Assembly: GCF_019884725.1 (NCBI RefSeq)
Contig: NZ_CP082322.1
Coordinates: 1,178,001-1,242,000 of the forward strand
Length of the DNA: 64,000 nucleotides
Direction: 5' to 3'
Origin: Leucobacter tenebrionis
GTDB taxonomy: Bacteria; Actinomycetota; Actinomycetes; Actinomycetales; Microbacteriaceae
Shown: positions 1 through 7,676 of the stretch, piece after piece
Numbering within the stretch: position 1 is the stretch's first letter
How the letters are laid out: each line of letters begins with the position of its first letter
Program-made: the position numbers and the translations under genes
The notes under the pieces: generated by a model
Told to the model about the DNA's origin: nothing
The model's input: the letters and a program-made list of their open reading frames with translations, nothing else
The model's database searches: none

Positions 1-341
1 TGAAGTACCTCGCGATGAACCTCGACGAGATCGCCGCCGCGCACTCGATCTTCATCGAGCTATCGAATGACGGCTTGGTGCTGCACCGTGATCAGCGCGA
101 GGTGACGCGCTCGCTCGAGCTCGCGACCACGCGCGCGATTGGGCGGGCCGGCTTCACGTGGGAGCCGTCCGATCCAACGAAACCGATCTCGCACGCCCAA
201 TCCGTCACGTGGGCGGTGTGGGGCGTCATCAAGTCCGAGGCGTCACCGAAGAAGCGAACGCCGCCGCCGCCGAAGGCCGCGGTCCTGACCCGCGACAGCG
301 TCGCACGAGATGAAGTGGACCTCCGATCTGCGGGGTTCTGA
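1..341 (+). CDS. Phage terminase large subunit, C-terminal end (partial)
   Basis: An open frame enters from the left edge and stops at 341, giving about 112 residues. The first internal ATG is at 15. In this position, directly before the portal gene of a siphovirus late operon, it is most simply the tail of the DNA-packaging ATPase/nuclease. The visible part is a charged helical stretch ending in a Lys/Pro-rich linker (KKRTPPPPK), which suits the end of a terminase nuclease domain but has no diagnostic catalytic motif. The assignment therefore rests mainly on gene order. It ends just ahead of the ribosome-binding site of the portal gene. Confidence 0.6.
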   Translation, partial: KYLAMNLDEIAAAHSIFIELSNDGLVLHRDQREVTRSLELATTRAIGRAGFTWEPSDPTKPISHAQSVTWAVWGVIKSEASPKKRTPPPPKAAVLTRDSVARDEVDLRSAGF

Positions 342-354
342 GAGGGGGTCCGCC

Positions 355-1797
355 TTGGCTGAGATCGGATACCAGGCGGACGCCGGGGTTCTCGGATGGG
401 GGAAGCTCACGGCGGAGACGCACGAGGAGAACCCGGACCTGCAGTGGCCGCATTCCATCGACGTGTTCGACCGGATGCGCCGTGAGGACCCGCAGGTGAA
501 GTCGGTGCTGCGCGCCGTCACGCTCCCGATCATGCGCACCGAGTGGGTCATCGACGGCACGGGCTGCCGGCCGGAGGTCGTCGCCCACGTCGCTGGCGAC
601 CTCGGTCTTCCGGTGAAGGGCGAGCCGTTCGTCGCTCCGCTACGGACGAAGGGCCGGTTCTCGTTCAAGGAGTTCCTGCGGCTCGCGCTGCTCGAGCTGG
701 TCTACGGCCACAGCTTCTTCGAGCAGGTGTACGACCAGAGCTCTGGCGCGACGCATCTCGGGAAGCTCGCGTGGCGGCCCCCGCGGACGATCGCCGACGT
801 CGAGGTGGCGAAGGACGGCGGCCTCGTCGCGATCAAGCAGCACGGCCGCGATGGGCGCGCCGAGGTCGAGATCCCGGTCGATCGTCTCGTCGCGTTCGTC
901 AACGAGCGCGAGGGCGCGAACTGGATAGGTGAGTCGCTGCTGCGGTCGGCGTACAAGATGTGGATCCTCAAGGACCGCGTGCTTCGGATCCAGGCGCTCG
1001 CCGCGGAGCGGAACGGGCTCGGCCTGCCGGTGTTCACCGCGGCCCCTCCTCCCGAGGGCGCCTCCTACGAGGAGATCGTCGCCTGGGCGGATCAGGAGAT
1101 CGCGCGCGGGCTGGACATCGCGAAGGGCGCGCGCGCGGGTGACGCCGCCGGCGCATCTCTCGCGCACGGCTCCACGCTGCAGTTCGTCGGCGTCACCGGG
1201 AAGATCCCCGACCTAGACAAGCCGATCCGGTACTACGACGAGCAGATCGCTCGAGCGGTGCTCGCGCACTTCCTGAACCTCGGCACCGAGACCGGGTCCT
1301 GGGCGCTGGGGTCGACGTTCGCCAACTTCTTCACGGACTCCCTGAACGCCGTCGCCCAGCACATCGCGGATGTGACCAACCAGCACGTCATCGAGGACCT
1401 CGTCGACCTGAACTGGGGAACCTCGGAGCCGGCGCCGCGTCTCGTGCCGGCGGCGATCGGCGAGCAGCAGCCGGTCACTGCCGAAGCGATCCGGGCCCTC
1501 ATCGACTGCGGAGCGATCGAGGTCGACGAGCCGCTCGAGGCGTGGATCCGGGAACGCTTCGGCGCCCCCGTCAAGGCGGCGCCAACCGCGGGCCGCGAAG
1601 AGGACTCGGACGCCGATGCCGCCGCGCGAGCACGCGCCGCGGCGGAGATCGCGCAGAAGGTGTACCTCGCGACGGACAAGGTCCCGCTGCGGCAGGACGA
1701 AGCGCGCGAGCTTATCCGGCTCGCCGGCGCGGACCTGACAGGAGACGGTCCAGACGCGAGTCGGATCCCGAACAACGAGCCCGAGGAGGCCGCATGA
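355..1797 (+). CDS. Phage portal protein, DUF935 (Mu gp29-like) family
   Basis: This protein forms the dodecameric portal through which DNA enters and leaves the capsid. It runs about 480 residues from a TTG at 355, which has a purine-rich Shine-Dalgarno (AGAGGGGG) 6 nt upstream. An in-frame ATG at 310 overlaps the previous gene and has no clear ribosome site. The central region shows family-like features: a helical stem following FKEFLRLALLELVYGHSFFEQVY, the block LLRSAYKMWILKDR, and a GSTLQFVGVTG wing segment. The C-terminal 90 residues are Ala- and acid-rich. The stop overlaps the start of the protease gene (ATGA), so the two are translationally coupled. Family and position agree well. Confidence 0.88.
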   Translation: MAEIGYQADAGVLGWGKLTAETHEENPDLQWPHSIDVFDRMRREDPQVKSVLRAVTLPIMRTEWVIDGTGCRPEVVAHVAGDLGLPVKGEPFVAPLRTKGRFSFKEFLRLALLELVYGHSFFEQVYDQSSGATHLGKLAWRPPRTIADVEVAKDGGLVAIKQHGRDGRAEVEIPVDRLVAFVNEREGANWIGESLLRSAYKMWILKDRVLRIQALAAERNGLGLPVFTAAPPPEGASYEEIVAWADQEIARGLDIAKGARAGDAAGASLAHGSTLQFVGVTGKIPDLDKPIRYYDEQIARAVLAHFLNLGTETGSWALGSTFANFFTDSLNAVAQHIADVTNQHVIEDLVDLNWGTSEPAPRLVPAAIGEQQPVTAEAIRALIDCGAIEVDEPLEAWIRERFGAPVKAAPTAGREEDSDADAAARARAAAEIAQKVYLATDKVPLRQDEARELIRLAGADLTGDGPDASRIPNNEPEEAA

Positions 1798-2999
1798 ACC
1801 CCTTCCGACACGCTGCCCGTGGAGACGTGCAGCGCACCCCCATCCGCGCCGAGGCGCCGACGTCGCGCTCCGACGGGACCGTCGCGACGCTCCGCCTCTA
1901 CGACCCCATCGACAGCTGGGGCGAGTGGTGGGGCGTATCCGCGAAGGAGTTCGCGCGCGTCCTCGACGAACTCCCGCCGGAGACGACCGAGATCCGGCTC
2001 TTGATCAACTCACCTGGCGGCGAGGTGATGGAGGGCATCGCGATCATGAACGCGCTCCGCGCTCACCCGGCGCGCGTCGTCGCGGTCGTCGAGGGCATCG
2101 CGGCGTCGTCGGCGTCGTTCATCGCCGCGGCGGCCGACGAGCTCGTGATGATGCAGAACACGCAGCTCTACATCCACAACGCGTGGGGCGTCGTCATCGG
2201 CGATGCGGCGGATCTGCGGGCGGTCGCTGACGAGCTCGAGAACCACTTCGACCGGAACATCGCGTCGATCTACTCGGCGAAGTCGGGCGACCCAGTCGAG
2301 CACTGGCTCGCCGAGATGGACAAGGACCGGTTCCTCACCGCCGAGCAGGCGGTCGCGGAGAAGCTCGCCGACCGGATCGAGGGCGTCGGGGACGCCGAGG
2401 CCGCGAAGGCGAAGTTCGACCTGTCGGTGTTCGCGCGATCGGACGGCCGCCGCGCCGCCGCGCGCGCGGATGCCCCCAAGCCCCCGAGCTCGTCCGAGCC
2501 GGGTGACCCCAACCGAAAGGAGAACGTCGTGGCTTACGACGATCTGACGGCTGGCATTCGAGAACGGCTCGGCGTGACCGATGCCGACGCCTCCGACGAG
2601 ACGCTGCTCGCGGCGCTCGACGAGGCGCTCGAGGAGCGAGCCGAGACCCCGGCGGCACCGTCCGCCGCCATCCCCGAGGGCGCCGTCGTGATGGACGCCG
2701 CCACCCTGGAGGAGCTGCGCCAGAACGCCGCGCTCGGCGCGCAGGCTCGCCGCGAGCAGGAGTCCGCCCGGCGCGATGCGATCGTGGCCGCGGCGCTCCG
2801 CGACGGCCGCATCGCCGCGTCGGCGCGCGACAGCTGGCGCGCGCAGCTCGACAAGGACGAGGAGGGCATCGCGGCGCTGCTCGAGTCCTTCCCCAAGAAC
2901 GCCGTCCCGGTGCAGGAGGTCGGTCACTCCGACACCCTGACCAGCGCCGACGACGCCCTGTACGGCGCCGTGTACGGCTCGACCGAGAAGGGGGCCTGA
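1794..2999 (+). CDS. Phage head maturation protease, ClpP-type, with C-terminal scaffold region
   Basis: The protein has 401 residues; the start is the ATG overlapping the portal stop. Residues about 30-200 form a ClpP/S14-like serine protease. SPGGEV near residue 73 is the oxyanion/substrate strand, the nucleophile is Ser105 in GIAASSAS, and the catalytic His is His128 in YIHNAWG. In phages this enzyme cleaves scaffold and capsid N-termini during prohead maturation. After a Pro/Ser-rich linker at about residue 225, residues 246-401 form an acidic, Ala/Glu-rich helical region typical of scaffolding proteins. This region has its own in-frame ribosome site and start (listed separately). The gene sits between portal and decoration protein, the usual head-gene order. 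Confidence 0.88.
   Translation: MNPFRHAARGDVQRTPIRAEAPTSRSDGTVATLRLYDPIDSWGEWWGVSAKEFARVLDELPPETTEIRLLINSPGGEVMEGIAIMNALRAHPARVVAVVEGIAASSASFIAAAADELVMMQNTQLYIHNAWGVVIGDAADLRAVADELENHFDRNIASIYSAKSGDPVEHWLAEMDKDRFLTAEQAVAEKLADRIEGVGDAEAAKAKFDLSVFARSDGRRAAARADAPKPPSSSEPGDPNRKENVVAYDDLTAGIRERLGVTDADASDETLLAALDEALEERAETPAAPSAAIPEGAVVMDAATLEELRQNAALGAQARREQESARRDAIVAAALRDGRIAASARDSWRAQLDKDEEGIAALLESFPKNAVPVQEVGHSDTLTSADDALYGAVYGSTEKGA
2529..2999 (+). CDS. Putative capsid scaffold from an internal in-frame start
   Basis: A strong Shine-Dalgarno (AAAGGAG, 2516-2522) lies 6 nt before a GTG at 2529 that is in frame with the protease gene. Initiation here would give a separate 156-residue acidic, helix-rich protein, equal to the protease C-terminus. 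This matches an established arrangement: lambda Nu3 is nested in the C protease gene, and Mu-like phages nest their scaffold in the protease gene. The sequence shows directly that the start lies right after a Pro/Ser linker, so it coincides with a domain boundary. Expression itself is inferred. Confidence 0.7.
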   Translation: MAYDDLTAGIRERLGVTDADASDETLLAALDEALEERAETPAAPSAAIPEGAVVMDAATLEELRQNAALGAQARREQESARRDAIVAAALRDGRIAASARDSWRAQLDKDEEGIAALLESFPKNAVPVQEVGHSDTLTSADDALYGAVYGSTEKGA

Positions 3000-3000
3000 G

Positions 3001-3366
3001 ATGGCTGACTACCTGCCCAAGTTCAAGCCCGGCCAGTCGGTGACCTTCACCGCCTCGGCCGACGTCACCGGCGGGCGCCTCGTCGAGGTGACCGGCAACC
3101 GCTCGGTCGGGCCGGCGGGCGCCGACTCCGCGAGCGTGGTCGGCGTCGCGGGCTTCGACGCGAAGGCCGGCGAGCGGGTGACCGTGTTCACGCGCGCCGG
3201 CGGTGTGCAGCAGCTCACCGCGAGCGGCCCCATCGCGGCTGGCGACAAGGTCTCCTCGGCTGCGGCCGGGAAGGCGCAGACGCTCGGCACCACCGAGAAC
3301 CCCATCGGCCTTGCCATCGAGGCCGCGGCCGCCGACAACGACGTCATCGACGTCCTGTTCATCTGA
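3001..3366 (+). CDS. Capsid decoration-like protein, DUF2190 family
   Basis: A 121-residue, beta-rich small protein that begins one base after the protease/scaffold stop and ends 11 bases before the major capsid gene. The repeated short strands (VTFTASADVTGGRLVEVTG, then VVGVAG and GERVTVFTRAG) are the pattern of DUF2190 proteins, which occur beside Mu-like major capsid genes. They are regarded as capsid-stabilising or decoration proteins. It has no cysteines, no signal peptide and no transmembrane segment. Order and pattern support a head role; the exact position on the capsid is inferred. Confidence 0.75.
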   Translation: MADYLPKFKPGQSVTFTASADVTGGRLVEVTGNRSVGPAGADSASVVGVAGFDAKAGERVTVFTRAGGVQQLTASGPIAAGDKVSSAAAGKAQTLGTTENPIGLAIEAAAADNDVIDVLFI

Positions 3367-3377
3367 GAGGAGATGAC

Positions 3378-4292
3378 ATGGCCTACACCTACCCCGTGAG
3401 CCACCCCTCGGGGACGCTCACCCCGGAGCAGCTGCACCTGTTCCTGTCCCGGCCGAACCTCATCGCGCGCCGCGTCGCGGACATCACGAAGATGCGGTTC
3501 ATCGCCGACTACCTCCTCCAGGGGCGCTTCGACGCCACCGGCGGGGGCATCTTCTACGAGACCGGCGAGCCCGTCGATGCGGGCACCGATCCCGAGTCCA
3601 TCGCGCCGCTCGGCGAGTTCCCGCTCGTCGTGCTCGACGAGGGCGAGGTCGTCTCGGCGAAGACCGACAAGTGGGGTCTGGACACGATCGTTTCCGACGA
3701 GAAGATCGCCCGTCAGGGTCGCACCCCGGTCGACCGCGGCATCCTCCGAGTCAGCAACTCGATCGTGCGCTACGTCGATTCCGTCGCGATGGCCGTGATC
3801 GCGTCGCGCGTCTCGAGCACCTTCAACGCGGGCGCCTGGGACACGGCGGGCGCCGCGGTCGAGTCCCTCATCACGCTCCAGGCCCAGCGTGAGGAGCTCG
3901 GCCTCGGGCTCGAGCTCGACACGGTCGTGCTGCGTCCGGCGCAGTACGCGAAGGTCATCGGCATGCTGATCGACGACAAGGCGCTCCCCCGCGAGTCCGG
4001 CGCGACGGCGGTGCAGGGCAACCTCCCGGTGGACGCGCTTGGGCTCACCTGGGCGACCACCCCGCACTTCCAGGGCCCGAACCCGCTTCTGGTGGATCGG
4101 GACCAGCTGGGCGGCATGGCCGACGAGAAGCTCAACAGCCCGGGCTACGCCTCGGCCGGTGACTTCGGCGTCGAGGTCAAGAGCATCCGAGACGACGACA
4201 CCGAGGGCTACAAGCTCCGCGGGCGCCGCGTCACGGTGCCGGTCGTCACCGAGCCCCTCGCGGGCGCGCAGCTCGTCGGGACGGGCCTCTGA
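3378..4292 (+). CDS. Major capsid protein, HK97-fold
   Basis: A 304-residue protein with a good ribosome site (GAGAGGAGATGAC) before ATG 3378. It lies downstream of protease and decoration genes and upstream of connector genes, the diagnostic position of the major head subunit. It has a helical N-arm (about residues 15-50), a central domain with LRVSNSIVRYVDSVAMAVIAS, and a C-terminal half of alternating strands ending VTVPVVTEPL. These suit an HK97-like shell protein of the type used by phages with DUF935 portals. No long N-terminal delta domain is fused, consistent with a separate scaffold from the nested start. The stop overlaps the next ATG. Confidence 0.82.
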   Translation: MAYTYPVSHPSGTLTPEQLHLFLSRPNLIARRVADITKMRFIADYLLQGRFDATGGGIFYETGEPVDAGTDPESIAPLGEFPLVVLDEGEVVSAKTDKWGLDTIVSDEKIARQGRTPVDRGILRVSNSIVRYVDSVAMAVIASRVSSTFNAGAWDTAGAAVESLITLQAQREELGLGLELDTVVLRPAQYAKVIGMLIDDKALPRESGATAVQGNLPVDALGLTWATTPHFQGPNPLLVDRDQLGGMADEKLNSPGYASAGDFGVEVKSIRDDDTEGYKLRGRRVTVPVVTEPLAGAQLVGTGL

Positions 4293-4609
4293 TGGCCGGC
4301 CAGAGCGCCGCCGAGAAGGCGGCCGAAGAGCAGGCGGCAGCCGAGAAGGCAGAGGCCGAAAAGGCTGCCGAGGCCAAGGCTGCCGAGGAGAAGGCGGAGG
4401 CCGACAAGGCCGCGGCGAAGCCCTCGCAGGCCAAGCCCACCACGACGAAGGCGCCGGCCCTTGTCGTGACCGCCCCGGTCGCGGTCCTCCCGCTCGCCGC
4501 TGGCGGGGAGCGGTACGTCTACCGTGGGGCCCCGGTCGGTGACGAGTTCACCAAGGAGGGCGTCAAGCACGCCCAGGCTGTCGGCCTCGTCGGCAAGCCG
4601 AAGAAGTAA
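4292..4609 (+). CDS. Small head-region protein with Ala/Lys/Glu-rich N-terminus
   Basis: A 105-residue protein whose start overlaps the capsid stop by one base (TGATG). Residues 1-50 are a low-complexity charged helix built from AEKA/AEEKA units, probably an extended coiled rod. Residues 60-105 form a small globular part (GGERYVYRGAPVGDEF). I do not recognise a named family. Position between the major capsid and the head-tail connectors suggests a virion or head-assembly protein. Codon use is the same as in neighbouring phage genes. Confidence 0.6.
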   Translation: MAGQSAAEKAAEEQAAAEKAEAEKAAEAKAAEEKAEADKAAAKPSQAKPTTTKAPALVVTAPVAVLPLAAGGERYVYRGAPVGDEFTKEGVKHAQAVGLVGKPKK

Positions 4610-4629
4610 GAGAGACAGGGGGCGTTGAC

Positions 4630-4986
4630 GTGATCACGCACGACATGGTCGGCACTGATGAAGACCTCGCACGCGAGGTGCTCCTCGTCGCTCGCGGCAT
4701 CGCCCCCTGCATCTCCTCGTTCGCTGACGGCAGCGAGGAGCAGAAGGACGCGATCGCGATCCTGCGACGCGTCTATAAGGACATCACCGCGCGCGGGCTG
4801 CGATTCGTGAAGTCGCAGCGGATCGGATCGGCAGCCGTCGACTACGGCGCGATCACGTCCGCCTTCGACGGCGACCCGACCCGCGCGCTGCGCGCGCTCT
4901 GCTCGAGCACGAACGGCCAAGGGCTGTCGCTCGGCAGCTTCCCGAAGGAGCGGCCGGTGTCGCGGATCTGGCCGGAGAGGTACTGA
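4630..4986 (+). CDS. Head-tail connector (adaptor) protein
   Basis: A 118-residue, mainly helical protein starting at GTG 4630, with AGAGACAGGGGG about 10 nt upstream. It is the first of four small genes between capsid and major tail protein, the place of the adaptor that docks under the portal. The sequence fits that class by size and by its helical N-terminal half with an irregular C-terminus (residues 60-118). There are no catalytic motifs. The assignment is from position and size rather than a clear family motif. Confidence 0.6.
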   Translation: MITHDMVGTDEDLAREVLLVARGIAPCISSFADGSEEQKDAIAILRRVYKDITARGLRFVKSQRIGSAAVDYGAITSAFDGDPTRALRALCSSTNGQGLSLGSFPKERPVSRIWPERY

Positions 4987-4988
4987 GC

Positions 4989-5399
4989 ATGGAGTTCCCG
5001 TACGGCAGCACCGTCTACCGCCTCCGCGCCGGCCTCGTCGACGACGAATACTCCGGCGACCAGGTGGCCGGAGACTGGGATCGCGCCGACGTGCTCGAGG
5101 TCCCTGGCGCGTTCGTCGCGCAGACCTCGACGTCGATGCTCGCCGACGCGACCCGTGAGCAGGCGCTCGAGGCGAAGTCGCTCTACTGCGAGGGCGAGTT
5201 CGACGTCCAGAAGGGCGACCGGGTGTTCACCGGCACCTTCGACCCGCCGCTACCCGAGGGCGTGCGGAGTATCCCGGCCGGCACAGAGCTGCTCGGCGAG
5301 GTCTATTCGATCGAGGGGATCCCGCCTGCGGCGGACACGAACCCGTTCACGGGGTGGACGCCGCCCCGTGAGATCCCGCTGACCCGCGCGGTCGGCTGA
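4989..5399 (+). CDS. Head closure (stopper) protein
   Basis: A 136-residue, strand-rich protein 2 nt after the connector gene. It begins FPYGSTVYRLRAG and carries short beta strands throughout, with a Pro-rich C-terminus (ADTNPFTGWTPPREIP). Second in the connector series and beta-rich, it matches the expected head-closure protein that seals the portal channel after packaging. Its next neighbour encodes an HK97-gp10-like tail-joining protein, which supports this order. No enzyme motif is visible. Confidence 0.55.
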   Translation: MEFPYGSTVYRLRAGLVDDEYSGDQVAGDWDRADVLEVPGAFVAQTSTSMLADATREQALEAKSLYCEGEFDVQKGDRVFTGTFDPPLPEGVRSIPAGTELLGEVYSIEGIPPAADTNPFTGWTPPREIPLTRAVG

Positions 5400-5414
5400 C
5401 CGAGAGGAGCAACC

Positions 5415-5696
5415 GTGGCACGTGATTTCGTACCGGACCAGGCGTGGTTCGATCAGGCGCTGCGGATGCCGGGCGTTGAGGCCCTCGTCGACGAGGTCGC
5501 GGATGAGGCTCTGGCGGCGGCGAAAGCGTCGGCGCCGGTGGACTCTGCCGACTACAAGAAGAGCATCCGGAAGCGGTATCGGCAGGCCCGGTACCGCCGG
5601 GTCGCGCTCGTGGAGGCGACGGATCCGAAGTCGCTGCTGATCGAGGCGAAGACGGGGAATCTTGCCCGGTCGCTGAAATCGGCTGGGAGGCGGTGA
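5415..5696 (+). CDS. Tail-joining protein, HK97 gp10-like
   Basis: A 93-residue, basic protein starting GTG 5415 with GAGAGGAGC 5 nt upstream. It contains APVDSADYKKSIR, the pattern typical of HK97 gp10-like head-tail joining proteins (a helix, then P-V-D-x-G/A-x-L/Y-K-x-S-I). The remainder is strand-rich (RRVALVEATDPKSLLIEAKTG). It precedes the probable tail terminator, the usual order. The C-terminus is Arg/Lys-rich. Confidence 0.68.
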   Translation: MARDFVPDQAWFDQALRMPGVEALVDEVADEALAAAKASAPVDSADYKKSIRKRYRQARYRRVALVEATDPKSLLIEAKTGNLARSLKSAGRR

Positions 5697-5698
5697 TC

Positions 5699-6109
5699 AT
5701 GGCGCTCGTGCTCGCTCCTGATATGGAGCTGTGGCTGACCCGATACCTCCGAGCACCCGTGTTCGCGCTCGGTGCGGATATCAGCAACAAGGAGCCGGCC
5801 GACCTGCAGGTGCCGCTCGCGCGCCCGCTGATCGTGGTGCGGGACGACTCCGGTAATCGGAAGTCGAAGATCACCTTCGATCGGTCGATCGGGGTGAGCG
5901 TGCTCGCCGGCTCCCGCCGCCACGACCAGCCCGCGAATGATCTCGCCCGCCGGGTCATGGCGATCCTCACGGACGACGCGATCGTCGAAGCCGAGGGGTC
6001 GCCGATCGCGTCGGTCGACGACTGTAACGGCCCCTACCCCGTGCAGGACGAGCTGGATGTGGCGCGCCGCTACTTCACCGTCCAGTACACCGTCGTCGGC
6101 TCCTGGTGA
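5699..6109 (+). CDS. Tail terminator protein (minor tail component)
   Basis: A 136-residue protein. ATG 5699 has GGGAGG 8 nt upstream, whereas a GTG at 5693 would be only 2 nt from that site. Size, mixed alpha/beta composition and position just before the major tail gene match tail-terminator proteins of siphoviruses, which cap the tail tube and join it to the head. Visible patterns include a strand LIVVRDDSGN in the middle and a helix NDLARRVMAILTDD. A hairpin with a T-rich run follows the gene before the major tail gene. Confidence 0.6.
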   Translation: MALVLAPDMELWLTRYLRAPVFALGADISNKEPADLQVPLARPLIVVRDDSGNRKSKITFDRSIGVSVLAGSRRHDQPANDLARRVMAILTDDAIVEAEGSPIASVDDCNGPYPVQDELDVARRYFTVQYTVVGSW

Positions 6110-6136
6110 GCGTCGGCACCCCATTCATCAACCACC

Positions 6137-6166
6137 AGCCGCCACGGGCGGCTTTCTCACTTTTCT
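6137..6166 (+). terminator. Hairpin with T-rich tail ahead of the major tail gene
   Basis: A perfect 7-bp stem (AGCCGCC/GGCGGCT, 6137-6153) with a 3-nt loop is followed by TTCTCACTTTTCT. The tail ends right before the ribosome site GGAGG of the major tail gene. It looks like an intrinsic terminator or attenuator inside the late operon. It could instead be an RNA 5' end stabiliser. Confidence 0.55.
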
Positions 6167-6175
6167 GGAGGAACC

Positions 6176-6772
6176 ATGCAGGAATACAACCTGTCCGCCG
6201 TCGCCGTCCCCATCGGCGGCCTCGTGGCTGTCGCACCGTACGCAGCTGAGAACGTGCTCGCCGACACGGAAATGGGCGAGACCCCGCTCACGCTCCCTGC
6301 TGCGTACGAGATGCTCGGCCTCGTGAAGCAGGACGGCGCCCCGCAACACCAGCGCGAGAGCGGGGACGCGATCGAGTTCTGGCAGAAGGGCCCCAAGCTC
6401 CCCGGTGAAGGCACCCGCGCGGTGCAGGTGAACCTCGCCGAGAACACGCCGGCCGTGCTGAAGCTCACCGAGGGCAAGACCCCCGACGCGAACGGCATCA
6501 TCTACGTCGACTCGAACCTGCCCGACGCGAAGGTCCTCATGTTCCTCGCCGAAAAGTTCAAGGGCGGCGCTGAGGACCGATACAACGGGGCCGCACAGGT
6601 CACCGCGATCGAGGTCGACCAGGGCACCCGCGGCGAGGTCCGCGGCCGCAGCGTGACCCTCACCTGGACCGAGGATCCCCTGTTCCGGGAGCCGGGCACC
6701 GGCATCGACTCGCCGTTCAAGATGTGGCACGGCCGCCCCGCCGCGACCGTACCGCCTGCATCCGGCGAATAA
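6176..6772 (+). CDS. Major tail (tube) protein
   Basis: A 198-residue protein with a textbook ribosome site (GGAGGAACC) before ATG 6176. It lies between the tail terminator and the tail chaperones, the defining place of the tube subunit. The protein is beta-rich (VNLAENTPAVLKLTEG, GRSVTLTWTEDPLF) with a Pro/Gly-rich C-terminus, in keeping with siphovirus tube proteins. It is flanked on both sides by stable hairpins (6137-6153 and 6780-6814), unlike its neighbours. This suggests separately tuned mRNA for a product needed in high copy. Confidence 0.75.
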   Translation: MQEYNLSAVAVPIGGLVAVAPYAAENVLADTEMGETPLTLPAAYEMLGLVKQDGAPQHQRESGDAIEFWQKGPKLPGEGTRAVQVNLAENTPAVLKLTEGKTPDANGIIYVDSNLPDAKVLMFLAEKFKGGAEDRYNGAAQVTAIEVDQGTRGEVRGRSVTLTWTEDPLFREPGTGIDSPFKMWHGRPAATVPPASGE

Positions 6773-6779
6773 CCCAGCT

Positions 6780-6814
6780 GCTGGCCGGGGTGTCATCGGG
6801 TCGCCCCGGCCAGC
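6780..6814 (+). other. Strong hairpin after the major tail gene
   Basis: An 11-bp perfect inverted repeat (GCTGGCCGGGG/CCCCGGCCAGC) with a 13-nt loop lies 7 nt after the stop codon. No T-run follows. It could stabilise the 3' end of the major tail mRNA or cause partial termination. Confidence 0.6.
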
Positions 6815-6860
6815 CTCACCCACCAACCCGACCCACCCGTAACCCGAAGGAGACACAGAG

Positions 6861-7313
6861 ATGGCTACCAAGAAGCCCGCGACTACTAAGCCGCAGAAGA
6901 CCGCCCCGCCCACCGAACCGGTGGTGTGGGATCCGAACAGCGGCGACATCGACGCATCCATCTTCGACACCTGGGACGAAGCCGCCGAAGAAGCAGCCAT
7001 CGCGCTCGCCGCCGAGGTCGCGGCGGTGAAGACCGTGATCATCGAGGGCAAGATCTTCGCAGGCCGGTTCCCGGACGGCACGATCATCAAGGCGCCGCTG
7101 ACGTTCTCGGTCGCGGATCTCGAGGCGATCACCTCGATCGCCGACAACCCCGTCGACCAGATCAAGGAGCTCTTCCGCGTGATCGGCGAGGACGAGTCCG
7201 TGACGGAGCTCGAGCAGCAGAACCTCGCCTCGGTCGTGATCTACGCCGAACGATTCTTCGGCACCTTCGAGAAGATCACGAAGACCGCACTGGGAAAATC
7301 CTTGGCCTCGTAG
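6861..7313 (+). CDS. Tail assembly chaperone G
   Basis: A 150-residue protein with AAGGAGACACAGAG before ATG 6861. It lies between the tube and tape-measure genes, exactly where siphoviruses place their overlapping chaperone pair. It has a charged N-terminus, a short strand region (VIIEGKIFAGRFPDGTIIKAPL) and a helical C-terminal half (DNPVDQIKELFRVIG). Near its end is a canonical -1 slippery heptamer G GGA AAA at 7292-7298, five codons before its stop. A fraction of ribosomes should therefore read on into the downstream frame to make the G-T fusion. Confidence 0.85.
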   Translation: MATKKPATTKPQKTAPPTEPVVWDPNSGDIDASIFDTWDEAAEEAAIALAAEVAAVKTVIIEGKIFAGRFPDGTIIKAPLTFSVADLEAITSIADNPVDQIKELFRVIGEDESVTELEQQNLASVVIYAERFFGTFEKITKTALGKSLAS

Positions 7314-7642
7314 ACCTGTGGGCGACGCACCGGCCCGCCCTGGTCGCCACGTTCCGCCGATACGGCGTCTCGGCGTGGGATATCGGGGTGGGCCGGTCGG
7401 TGTCCTGGGGTGAAGCGTGCGATCTCGTGGAGGCCGCTCTCGACGACACCGGCACGGAGCTGTTCGCCGCGGTCGCGGGGTGGCGGTTCCCGATGTCGAT
7501 GCCCGACCTGCTCCTGGTCACCTCCGCCTACGGCAAAGAGGCGCACCGGGTGATGCCGTTCGATCCCGAGGGACAGGTCACCCCGGAGGAGACTCAGGCG
7601 GCGCACGACGAGCTCCTCACGGAGATCCAGTTCAGTACCTAA
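6861..7642 (+). CDS. Tail assembly chaperone G-T fusion by -1 frameshift
   Basis: The reading is join(6861..7298, 7298..7642). After codon AAA at 7296-7298 the ribosome slips back one base at G GGA AAA and continues ATC CTT GGC, giving about 260 residues. The downstream frame is open, has no plausible start of its own after 7313, and encodes a helical domain (WATHRPALVATFRRYG, then MSMPDLLLVTSAYG) like the T part of chaperones. In lambda the fusion binds the tape measure and recruits tube subunits. The slippery site is the same class as lambda's GGGAAAG. Slippage itself is inferred. Confidence 0.82.
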
Positions 7643-7676
7643 CCGCCGCGATGGCGGAGCCATCCCGGAGGTGTGC

